Shown here piece after piece: positions 35,636-43,045 of a DNA stretch of 64,000 bases. Both the position numbers and the translations under genes were made by a program. Origin of the DNA: Blautia schinkii DSM 10518 (GTDB taxonomy: Bacteria; Bacillota; Clostridia; Lachnospirales; Lachnospiraceae); assembly GCA_000702025.1 (NCBI GenBank), contig JNKJ01000007.1, positions 1 to 64,000 of the forward strand, read 5' to 3'. Each line of letters begins with the position of its first letter. The first letter of the stretch is position 1. The notes under the pieces were generated by a model. That model saw only the letters and a list, made by a program, of their open reading frames with translations. It did no database searches and was not told the DNA's origin.

Positions 35636-36865
35636 ATGAGCAAGAAAATAGATGAAAGAATACCGCAAAACAGCGGCGAGGGCGCAAATTTCAAAAGCTA
35701 TTACGGCATTCAGTCGCCGTGGAATAAAATCTATTCCTATCAGGATGCCCTTCACTATGCCAGCAGATTCGAGTCTGTACTGAGCGCTGCCACAACCCAG
35801 GCCCTTAGGATTATCGTACCGGATTATCAGGAGCGGGCGCAGCTTATGTGTGAGGAGGCTTATCAAAGACTCTACACCACAGGGAAATATTACGGGGATG
35901 ACGATGGTTTCGGCATTCATCCCTTCATGTGCGGCCAATATGCAGGCGCGCTCATTGGGGACAAGGGTGACGATGCGCTTCTGATGTGCGGCCGCTGTCA
36001 GGATTTTGGCAGCTACCGCGCAGAAAAGGAGCTGGATGTATGCGACTGGGACATCTGTGGTTCAGAGCTTTGCCGCACCACCACCATGTCCCTCCAGGGT
36101 CAGGCTGCGGCCTCCGCTGAGCGCAGAAGAAAGGGGCCGGGCATGGACTATATGATGGTGGAAGCAAAGGGCTGCGGCGACCGCCATTGCCGTATCATTG
36201 CAGAATCCAGGGAAAAATACCCCGCGCCGCCCCACGAGCTGTGGGAAAGCTTTGGCCCTGCAGTCACGGAGGATATGAAAAAGTATACAGAGGAAGAGGA
36301 CTGCATCAGCGAGTCCATGATGTTCCGTGAGGAATGCGGGTATCGCTTTGCCAACGGCACAAATAACGAGACGGATTCCAGCAATCAAATGATCAATATG
36401 TCAACAGGAGCTTCCCTTTACATCCTGCCCGCAATCGCAGAGACAGTGAAACGCGGTTATGTGACAAGGAAACAGGCGGACCACATTCTCAAATGTGTGC
36501 TGGAGGCAGCGGGAAAAGCCATGTTCGGTGAGCGCTATGCAATCCGGGCGTGCAGAGAGTGGCTGGGTGTACCGGACACCATCGGTGAGGACGGCCGGGT
36601 AATGGGAGCATTGATTGAAATGCTTCTCCAGTCCCTTGTCTGTGAATATGAGGTGGAAGCGTTTAACGAAAAAGAGGTGATCCTTGTGATTGACCGGAGC
36701 GGTCTGGAGATCACCGCCACAAAGGATGTTCCGGAGACACATCTCTGGATGTGGGGCGGCATGGTAAAGACCCTTGTCAACGCACAGTGGTCCCTGTGGG
36801 AAGAGGATTCCCCGGAAAATAAGATGCGCATAAAAATCGCCAAAAGAATTGACGAGTTTATGTAG
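35636..36865 (+). CDS. Uncharacterised protein with V4R/ATC-hydrolase-like Cys motifs
   Basis: A 409-residue soluble protein. Two Cys-containing motifs stand out: CDWDICGSELC (Cys136, Cys141, Cys146) and GCGDRHC (Cys180, Cys185). The second resembles the G-C-G-D-x-x-C segment of V4R and L-2-amino-thiazoline-4-carboxylate-hydrolase-like domains. The C-terminal half is helical and unfamiliar. The cysteines could bind metal or a corrinoid/iron-sulfur partner, but this is a guess. It is 100 bases after the SDR and 17 bases before the GcvT-like gene. Confidence 0.65.
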   Translation: MSKKIDERIPQNSGEGANFKSYYGIQSPWNKIYSYQDALHYASRFESVLSAATTQALRIIVPDYQERAQLMCEEAYQRLYTTGKYYGDDDGFGIHPFMCGQYAGALIGDKGDDALLMCGRCQDFGSYRAEKELDVCDWDICGSELCRTTTMSLQGQAAASAERRRKGPGMDYMMVEAKGCGDRHCRIIAESREKYPAPPHELWESFGPAVTEDMKKYTEEEDCISESMMFREECGYRFANGTNNETDSSNQMINMSTGASLYILPAIAETVKRGYVTRKQADHILKCVLEAAGKAMFGERYAIRACREWLGVPDTIGEDGRVMGALIEMLLQSLVCEYEVEAFNEKEVILVIDRSGLEITATKDVPETHLWMWGGMVKTLVNAQWSLWEEDSPENKMRIKIAKRIDEFM

Positions 36866-36882
36866 GAACGGAGGGAGAGAAC

Positions 36883-37929
36883 ATGTATAAAAACATTTTT
36901 AAATATGATGATATGAAACGTTCTGAGCATATGTCTGTGAGAACTACCGTTGGCTGGTATTTCTGGACACATCAGCTTTTGGAGATAACCGGACCGGATG
37001 TTACCGCTTTCCTGGATTATATCTTTCCCAACAATATCGGCTCACTGGCAGTGGGAAAAGACCGCTATACGACCATGCTTAACGAGCAGGGTGAGATAAT
37101 TGATGATGTTGTGGTGATGAGAAGGAGTGAGGATATCTATTGGGTTTCTACACTTTATGCCACAAAAACAGACGACTGGTGGTATTTCCATCAGGGCGAT
37201 TATGATGTGGAGTGGAGCGAGATTACGGATGAATGGAGCATGTACGCGGTGCAGGGGCCAAAATCCCGGGACCTGGTGTCGGGGCTTGTGAAAAAGCTTG
37301 AGGAGGACTCCGTTGAGGGACCCGTCGATGATTTAAAGTTCTTTTCCCATATGGAGACGCAGATTCACGGAATCCCCTGCATTATAAACCGTGGCGGGTT
37401 CAGCGGAGAGAAGCTTGGCTATGAAATCTACGTTCATCCCGATGACTGTGAGTCTTTAGAAGGATATCTCAAGCCTGCGGCCGAGGCGCTGGGTGGAAAA
37501 GAGGTAACAGAATTCCAGGTGATGGCATGGACCCTTCCCACAGAGGCGAATTTCTACTATATGAGGGATTTAGCCCATACAAATCCGTTTGAGGTGGGAT
37601 TGGAAAAGAACATTAAGTGGGACAAAGACTTTATCGGAAAGGAAGCACTCCTCAAGATTAAGGAGGAAGGTCCAAAACGGGAAATGGTCGGCTTCGAGGT
37701 CCCGGAAGCAGACATCTATATCCGTTCCAAGCAGTACGGAGGCCCGGGAGAGGCGGTATATATTGATGGGGAAGAGGAGGAAGTCGGGCGTGTATCAAAG
37801 CTTGTGTACTCCTATGTAAAGGAAGTCAATATCGGATACATCCTGGCGAAAAAAGGTGCGCTGCATATGGGGGATAAGATTAAAATCCATGGATATGATG
37901 CAGTCATTACGAAGATGAATTGGTTGTAA
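36883..37929 (+). CDS. GcvT-like tetrahydrofolate-dependent methyltransferase/demethylase
   Basis: A 348-residue protein of the aminomethyltransferase superfamily. The N-terminal domain carries TGPDVTAFLDYIFPNNIGSL-like and RYTTMLNEQGEIIDDVVVMR motifs. The central GFSGEKLGYEIYVHPDD and the C-terminal NPFEVGLEKNIKWDKDFIGKEAL and GRVSKLVYSYVKEVNIGYI follow the family. No other glycine-cleavage genes are nearby, so it is more likely one of the side-branch demethylases (as in LigM, DesA or DmdA) that pass a methyl group to tetrahydrofolate. The substrate is unknown. GGAGGGAGAGAAC precedes ATG. Confidence 0.8.
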   Translation: MYKNIFKYDDMKRSEHMSVRTTVGWYFWTHQLLEITGPDVTAFLDYIFPNNIGSLAVGKDRYTTMLNEQGEIIDDVVVMRRSEDIYWVSTLYATKTDDWWYFHQGDYDVEWSEITDEWSMYAVQGPKSRDLVSGLVKKLEEDSVEGPVDDLKFFSHMETQIHGIPCIINRGGFSGEKLGYEIYVHPDDCESLEGYLKPAAEALGGKEVTEFQVMAWTLPTEANFYYMRDLAHTNPFEVGLEKNIKWDKDFIGKEALLKIKEEGPKREMVGFEVPEADIYIRSKQYGGPGEAVYIDGEEEEVGRVSKLVYSYVKEVNIGYILAKKGALHMGDKIKIHGYDAVITKMNWL

Positions 37930-37940
37930 AACAAACACGG

Positions 37941-37993
37941 TCCGCCAAGACTGGTTCAAGTTTTTCTATAATACTTGAAACGGTCTTGGCGGA
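37941..37993. terminator. Long hairpin between convergent GcvT-like and RpiB genes
   Basis: Stem of 21 positions (37941-37961 with 37973-37993) with two mismatches and an 11-base loop. T tracts beside it are weak, but its position between convergent stops supports a shared terminator. Confidence 0.65.
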
Positions 37994-38015
37994 TAATAGG
38001 ACAGAGTCGTGTGCT

Positions 38016-38462
38016 TTAAAGTTCTCCTTTATTTTCATACTCAACATAGGCATCCACTTTTGATTGGGAAGAACAACCGGGAACAAATTCGTTAAAAAGA
38101 AAAGCGTCAATTAGTTCCTGACGTAATTTGGGGCCGGTGGTAAAAGCACCGAGACACGCAATATTAGCATTGTTACTTAAACGCGCACGTTTAGCTGAAT
38201 ATATATCGGATAGCAGAGCAGCGTAGGCCCCTTTTACTTTGTTGGCAGCAATGGAAACTCCAAGTCCGGTTCCGCATATTAAAATGCCACAGTCGTGTTC
38301 GTTAGAGGCTACTGATTCTGCGACTCTGATTGCGGTATGCGCATAAATGGGGTCGTCGCTCCCGAAATCAGTAATTGTAAGATTCTCTTTTGTACTCAAA
38401 TATGTAATCAACTCTTCTTTTGCGCTTTGCGCATTTGGATCACATCCTATTGCAATTTTCAT
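38016..38462 (-). CDS. RpiB/LacAB-family sugar-phosphate isomerase
   Basis: A 148-residue isomerase of the ribose-5-phosphate isomerase B family. The N-terminal KIAIGCDPNAQ, catalytic-loop CGTGLGVSIAANK with the active Cys, and NANIACLGA segments match. In tetritol pathways an RpiB homologue (EryI/DerI) converts D-erythrulose-4-phosphate to D-erythrose-4-phosphate, and it is usually encoded beside a TPI homologue, as here. It is transcribed after the TPI-like gene, 59 bases downstream, with AAGGAG before the start. Confidence 0.85.
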   Translation of the reverse strand: MKIAIGCDPNAQSAKEELITYLSTKENLTITDFGSDDPIYAHTAIRVAESVASNEHDCGILICGTGLGVSIAANKVKGAYAALLSDIYSAKRARLSNNANIACLGAFTTGPKLRQELIDAFLFNEFVPGCSSQSKVDAYVEYENKGEL

Positions 38463-38521
38463 AAATTTCTTCTCCTTTTGAAAATATAGGTGAACTGTTG
38501 AGTTTTCCCTTTTTGCTGCGT

Positions 38522-39313
38522 TTAAACAAGAGGCTGTGTGTCATATGCCATCACTGCATCGCGTATTAAGGTGTTGAAGTTTTGAGCGTCCCAGGCGCTT
38601 CTTCCGACAAAAAGACCGTCAATATCCGGCTGGACAATTAATGAGGCTGCATTATCTAAGTTAACGCTTCCTCCGTAAAGGATGGGGATGTCATTTCCTT
38701 GTTTCCCAAACAATTCAACCAACGCAGTTCGGATTACCGAATGCTTTTCCTGCGCATAATCCGTGGTGGCTGGTCTGCCGTTTATGCCAATTGCCCATAC
38801 TGGCTCATACGCAATCCAGAGTTTCCCATAGTCTTGTTCTTTTACATCCAAAAGAGCCGTTTTTAGCTGGATTCTGAGTATCTCATCGCTAATTCCATAA
38901 TCCTTTTCATCGCCTGTTTCCCCGATACATAGTAAAGTAGTAAAACCATGGGATAAAGATGCATTTACTTTGCGCCTCAGCATCTCGTTGCTTTCTCCGA
39001 AGATGTGCCGGCGCTCGGAATGGCCAAGCTCGACAAGCTCTAAACCAAGTTCCTGGAGCATTAACGGAGAAATTTCTCCTGTAAACTGCCCCTGTTCTTC
39101 CCAACACATATTTTGTGCGCCTAGTTTGATGAGACTTTGATTAATTTTTTTACATGCCTGTTCGTGAGAGGTATAGGAAGGGATAATAAATAAGGTATAT
39201 TTCTCTCTGTTTAAATCTGCGGTTAATTGCTGAAGCTGTTCCAGATAAGCGATGGTATCATGCACATTCTTGTACATCTTCAGGTTTGAACCAAAATATA
39301 ATCTCTTTTTCAT
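38522..39313 (-). CDS. Triosephosphate-isomerase-family protein, divergent
   Basis: A 263-residue TIM-barrel isomerase. The catalytic Lys loop is present in altered form (FGSNLKMYK instead of the usual N-W-K-M-N), and the His/Glu motifs LGHSERR and AYEPVWAIG and the phosphate loop LYGGSVN are intact. The deviations and its RpiB partner make it more likely a pathway-specific isomerase, such as the L-erythrulose-1-phosphate isomerases EryH/LerI, than the glycolytic TPI. The start has GGAGG six bases upstream. It is divergent from the large sugar operon. Confidence 0.85.
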   Translation of the reverse strand: MKKRLYFGSNLKMYKNVHDTIAYLEQLQQLTADLNREKYTLFIIPSYTSHEQACKKINQSLIKLGAQNMCWEEQGQFTGEISPLMLQELGLELVELGHSERRHIFGESNEMLRRKVNASLSHGFTTLLCIGETGDEKDYGISDEILRIQLKTALLDVKEQDYGKLWIAYEPVWAIGINGRPATTDYAQEKHSVIRTALVELFGKQGNDIPILYGGSVNLDNAASLIVQPDIDGLFVGRSAWDAQNFNTLIRDAVMAYDTQPLV

Positions 39314-39653
39314 GATTTCCTCCGTATGGTGCCTGATAAATAAAAGGGGTTCTTATAAAGGTTATTTTACTTTCTTAAAGGTGAAAAAACCAGACTTAAA
39401 TTTTCATAAAAATGTATAACATTAATTGTGATATTTTCATAAAAATATTAAAATCATGAAAATATGATTGCGTTATTTGGGGATGTGTGGTAAATTGATT
39501 TTATTGCTAATCGCAACAAAGTGAATAATTAATCGTAAATAATTGGTATGAATGCACAAAAATGCTTTGGTTTACCAAAACTTATATTTTTGTATTTATA
39601 TATGAAATTATGAAAATATTTTTCTTGGTAATTATAAATGTAAGGAGAACAGA
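39314..39653. promoter_or_regulatory. Divergent control region of the sugar/polyol locus
   Basis: 340-base AT-rich gap with no gene. It holds several TTTTCAT motifs: TTTTCATAAAAAT at 39401-39413 and 39434-39446 (33 bases apart), and reverse copies within 39455-39465 and 39609-39619. The second lies in the perfect inverted repeat ATATTTT-N4-AAAATAT (39431-39448). TTTGGT-TT-ACCAAA (39566-39579) is another palindrome. These are candidate sites for the RpiR regulator at the end of the locus. Confidence 0.5.
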
Positions 39654-40733
39654 GTGAACGATAAAATTGTTAAAATAAGAAAATTTTTATTGGAAAATGA
39701 TTATACCGGAATGATTTTAGCTCGTCAGGATAATTTTAATTGGATTACGGGCGGAGGAAACAGCAGAGTTGTTGTTCCGAAAGATACCGGCCATGCTGCA
39801 ATTGTAGTTACACAGGAATGTGTATATATGATTGCTCAAGTTATGGATGGCAAACGTATTATGGACGAAGAGATGCGAAATCTTGAAGCAGAGCCGGTTT
39901 TCCTATATTGGTTTGACGAATCCGTGCTGGACAAAAGCTATTGTCTGGCGGGAACCCGCCCGGTCAGCGATGTGCCTGTTGGAGAGGCTGAGGTTTGTCT
40001 GGATCGTATATACAGCCTGCACTATCCAATGACAGATGAAGAATACAGACGTATGAAAAAGCTTGGTGCTCTAAGCGATTACATTTTTTATAAGATTGCA
40101 AAGGAAATCAAACCAGGCATGATCGACTATGAGGTTGAGGCTATGCTCCTATATGAGTTCGCAAAGGAAAACGTCCAGTGCGATGTTTCTTTGATTGGAA
40201 CAGATGACCGTATCTTCAAATACAGACATCCAAATCCATCAGGCCGAAAACTTGGAAATTATGTACTGTTACATACCGCGTCACGTTTAGGCGGACTCCA
40301 TTGCAATGTTACCAGATCCATATATTTCGGAGATCAAATTCCGGAAGATATTGTAAGGGCGTATGATATAAGCTGCAGAATTGAAGCGTTTTGCATGTCA
40401 CAGTGTAAAACAGGAAATCATTGGGCGGATATTCTTAAAGGCCAGAAAAAACTTTATGCAGAAGCCGGAATGCCTGAGGAGTGGAAATGCCACTATCCCG
40501 GAGGCAGGACAGGGTATTTTGTCGCACAGAGTGATCTGTCTTTGAATAGTACAAACCAAATCCAGAACAGAGAAGCCTATGACTGGTATATTACAGCAAC
40601 CGGTGCGAAGGTGGAGGAACTGGCAGTGAATTGGGACGACAGGCTGGAGATTTTATCTCACACGGGAATCTGGCCTTCAAAAAAATATCATATTGAGGAG
40701 GTGTTTGACTTACCACAGATTATGCAATTGTAA
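39654..40733 (+). CDS. M24-fold (aminopeptidase P-like) protein lacking metal ligands
   Basis: A 359-residue pita-bread-fold protein with an N-terminal creatinase-like domain. Compared with the aminopeptidase P ligand set Asp-Asp-His-Glu-Glu, the first Asp is His207, the second is Asn218 (HCNVTR where D-I-T-R is expected), and the first Glu is Ala315 (ITATG for V-E-P-G). The His in CHYPGG and a terminal Glu in KVEE remain. A two-metal peptidase site is therefore unlikely, and a metal-free or sugar-related role is expected. GTG start with AAGGAG six bases upstream. It is the first gene of the sugar operon. Confidence 0.8.
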   Translation: MNDKIVKIRKFLLENDYTGMILARQDNFNWITGGGNSRVVVPKDTGHAAIVVTQECVYMIAQVMDGKRIMDEEMRNLEAEPVFLYWFDESVLDKSYCLAGTRPVSDVPVGEAEVCLDRIYSLHYPMTDEEYRRMKKLGALSDYIFYKIAKEIKPGMIDYEVEAMLLYEFAKENVQCDVSLIGTDDRIFKYRHPNPSGRKLGNYVLLHTASRLGGLHCNVTRSIYFGDQIPEDIVRAYDISCRIEAFCMSQCKTGNHWADILKGQKKLYAEAGMPEEWKCHYPGGRTGYFVAQSDLSLNSTNQIQNREAYDWYITATGAKVEELAVNWDDRLEILSHTGIWPSKKYHIEEVFDLPQIMQL

Positions 40734-40788
40734 CCCGTAAACAAATTTACTTACTAATTAAAATGAGAGGTATTGAAAGGAGACAATT

Positions 40789-41847
40789 ATGAAAATCAGA
40801 AAACTTACGGCAATGTTACTTGCAGGTGCAATGGCAGTATCCGGAACATCAATGACAGCCATGGCCGCAGAGGTTGGAAAGGTTACAGTAGAGGACGGCC
40901 TTGATTGTGATATGACGGATATGACAATCGCATTTATCTATCAGGATTTGGAGACAGAATTTTGGGTAGAAGCTTACAACTGGGCAATGGCTAACATGAA
41001 AGCCGCAGGTGCTACGATCATAGAATACAATGCAAATCAGGATGTTAATAAACAGCTTGAGGATGTCATGGATGCTTGCGCACAGAATGTAGACGCTATT
41101 CTCTGTGTACCGCAGGATTCTGACGCTGCAGTTACTTCTGCACAGGCGGCAAATGAGTCAGATGTTCCTATTGCATTTATTAACAGAATACCATCTGATA
41201 TGGAATCCGTAAATTCTATTGCATGTCAGGCTGACAATGAAGCGATTGCCCAGGGCGCTATGGAATACTGCATGGCCCAGGCAGCAGCACGTGCAGAAGA
41301 GACAGGCGAAAAGATTAATATTATTGATATGGTGGGTGACCTTGGTGATGTAAATGCGGTTGCCCGTGAACAAGGTTTCCAGAATGCGATTGCGCAGTAC
41401 AAGGATCAGGTAGGAGAAGTCTACACTGTAAAAACAGACTGGGATGCAAATACAGCACTTGCAAACCTTCAGACAGTTCTTCAGAAAGATACAAATATCC
41501 AGGTGCTCTGCTGCGGTTCTGACTTCCTGTATCCTCAGATCCAGTCGGCATTAGAGGAAGTTGGTCTTTGGAAAACACGTGACGAAGAGGGACACGTATT
41601 TATGTGTGCGGTTGACGGTGACTCCGGAGCGGCTGCACTTATGGATAAAGGTTATGTGGATGCAACCGGTGTTCAGGATGTGTACAATGAATGTAAGCTT
41701 TGCATAGAGGCTCTTGTAAAGGCAGTTGAAGAAGGAAATACTCAGCCGAACGAGCTTCTTATTGACGAAGGTCTTGCTCAGACAGCAGAATCTATGAAAA
41801 CAGACCGTTCAGCAATGTGGGGATTCCAGGTATTAGATGCAAAATAA
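40789..41847 (+). CDS. Ribose-type sugar-binding protein (periplasmic-binding family)
   Basis: A 352-residue secreted receptor with a signal peptide (MKIRKLTAMLLAGAMAVSG, cleavage near AMAAE) and no lipobox. The mature part follows the RbsB pattern: TIAFIYQDLETEFWVEAYNWAMANMKAAGATII, then DAILCVPQDSDAAVTSAQAANESDVPIAFINR. It feeds the two RbsC-like permeases and the duplicated ATPase that follow. Ligands of this family include pentoses, hexoses and tetritols. A GGAG site precedes ATG, and a hairpin separates it from the permease gene. Confidence 0.92.
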   Translation: MKIRKLTAMLLAGAMAVSGTSMTAMAAEVGKVTVEDGLDCDMTDMTIAFIYQDLETEFWVEAYNWAMANMKAAGATIIEYNANQDVNKQLEDVMDACAQNVDAILCVPQDSDAAVTSAQAANESDVPIAFINRIPSDMESVNSIACQADNEAIAQGAMEYCMAQAAARAEETGEKINIIDMVGDLGDVNAVAREQGFQNAIAQYKDQVGEVYTVKTDWDANTALANLQTVLQKDTNIQVLCCGSDFLYPQIQSALEEVGLWKTRDEEGHVFMCAVDGDSGAAALMDKGYVDATGVQDVYNECKLCIEALVKAVEEGNTQPNELLIDEGLAQTAESMKTDRSAMWGFQVLDAK

Positions 41848-41898
41848 AAGACGCAGGATTTCAAACAATCTGGCAGTCATAATACTTGTACAAATTAT

Positions 41899-41931
41899 AT
41901 CGCAGCCATTCCGGAAGGGGATGGCTGTGAT
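41899..41931 (+). terminator. Intercistronic hairpin after ribose-type binding-protein gene
   Basis: A 14-base stem core around CAGCCATTCC / GGGATGGCTG with G-U pairs, no T run. As with the hairpin at 23972, it lies just after a binding-protein gene and before the permease. Confidence 0.55.
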
Positions 41932-41951
41932 AGTAAAGGGAGGATTAATAA

Positions 41952-43013
41952 GTGAAGGCTAATTCGAGCAAACAGATATTTGTTAAATTACTCACGTCTG
42001 AATTTTTCATTCTTATTATGAGTGCCGTTTATTATGTGGTGATTGGAATTATCAGTCCCCGAATGTTCAGCGGGAATATGATCAACAATATCTTTCAGAA
42101 TATGTGGCCGCTACTGGCGGGGTGTTTGGGACAGACCTTTGTTTTATTACTTGGGGGAATTGACCTTTCACAGACATCCGTTATTTCATTATGCTCTGTG
42201 GTTTCGGGAATTTTATTAGGAGGGAAGTTCCAGGAATTGAAGTTCGGAACCTCTCCGTTGTGGGGGAATTTAATTAAAGAATCAGGCGGCGTATTTTCCG
42301 GTTTGCCGGAAATTACAGGTACTGTTCTCGCTATTGTTGTTGTTTTGCTGGTAGGTACTCTTATTGGCTGTATAAACGGCTTGTTCATTGCAAAATTGAA
42401 TATGCCGCCGTTTATGACAACCTTGATTTCTCAGATGTTGTGGGCCGCTATCGCATTATGGCTGGTAAGCTCACAAAATTGTACAGGCTTAAATCCCAGT
42501 TTTAATTTTCTTGGAAAAGGGAAATTGGGTGGATTTATATATATGCCGTTTCTTATTGTGATTATATTACTTATCATTTGCGAAATGCTTCTTTCTAAAA
42601 CTGTATTTGGAAAATGGATTTACTGTGTGGGCTCTAATTCCAGAGCTGCAGTTGTATCCGGAATCCCCAAAAACCTGGTAATCGTGTGTGTTTATAGTAT
42701 ATCCGGTTTTTGTGCTGCAGTGGCCTCTGTTCTCTATACAGGACGTCAGATGATGGGGCGTCCCACCATTGGTGACGGAATGCTTAATGATATTCTTGGG
42801 GCTACGGTTATTGGCGGTGTTTCCATGTATGGAGGAAAAGGAAAAGCTGTCTGGGCACTTTATGGAGTCTTGTTTTACTGCATTATGACGACTTCTATGA
42901 ATATGCTCCATTTGAATTCGTTCCTGACCCAGGCTGTTAAAGGCTGCATTATTCTTCTCGCAGTATCATTGGATGTAGTTAGAACGTCTATCCAGCAAAG
43001 GATGACGAAGTAA
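41952..43013 (+). CDS. Ribose-type ABC permease (RbsC-like), first copy
   Basis: A 353-residue membrane protein with around ten hydrophobic segments. Family signatures are GQTFVLLLGGIDLSQTSVISL and GDGMLNDILGATVIGGVSMYGGKGKAVWALYGVL. It contains an insertion (residues about 95-120) between the first helices that the second permease lacks. GTG start after GGGAGG. It probably forms a heterodimer with the 44.6-kb permease. Confidence 0.9.
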   Translation: MKANSSKQIFVKLLTSEFFILIMSAVYYVVIGIISPRMFSGNMINNIFQNMWPLLAGCLGQTFVLLLGGIDLSQTSVISLCSVVSGILLGGKFQELKFGTSPLWGNLIKESGGVFSGLPEITGTVLAIVVVLLVGTLIGCINGLFIAKLNMPPFMTTLISQMLWAAIALWLVSSQNCTGLNPSFNFLGKGKLGGFIYMPFLIVIILLIICEMLLSKTVFGKWIYCVGSNSRAAVVSGIPKNLVIVCVYSISGFCAAVASVLYTGRQMMGRPTIGDGMLNDILGATVIGGVSMYGGKGKAVWALYGVLFYCIMTTSMNMLHLNSFLTQAVKGCIILLAVSLDVVRTSIQQRMTK

Positions 43014-43045
43014 GCGTTATATAAAGAAAGTAGGAGGCAGATGAT

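Noticed and set aside
35309-35938. 209-codon minus-strand frame opposite the SDR gene
   Set aside because: It covers two real plus-strand genes, has no plausible ribosome site, and its composition reads as an antisense shadow.
36883-37929. Glycine cleavage system T protein
   Set aside because: No gcvH or gcvP genes nearby, and the operon partners are an SDR and a Cys-motif protein.
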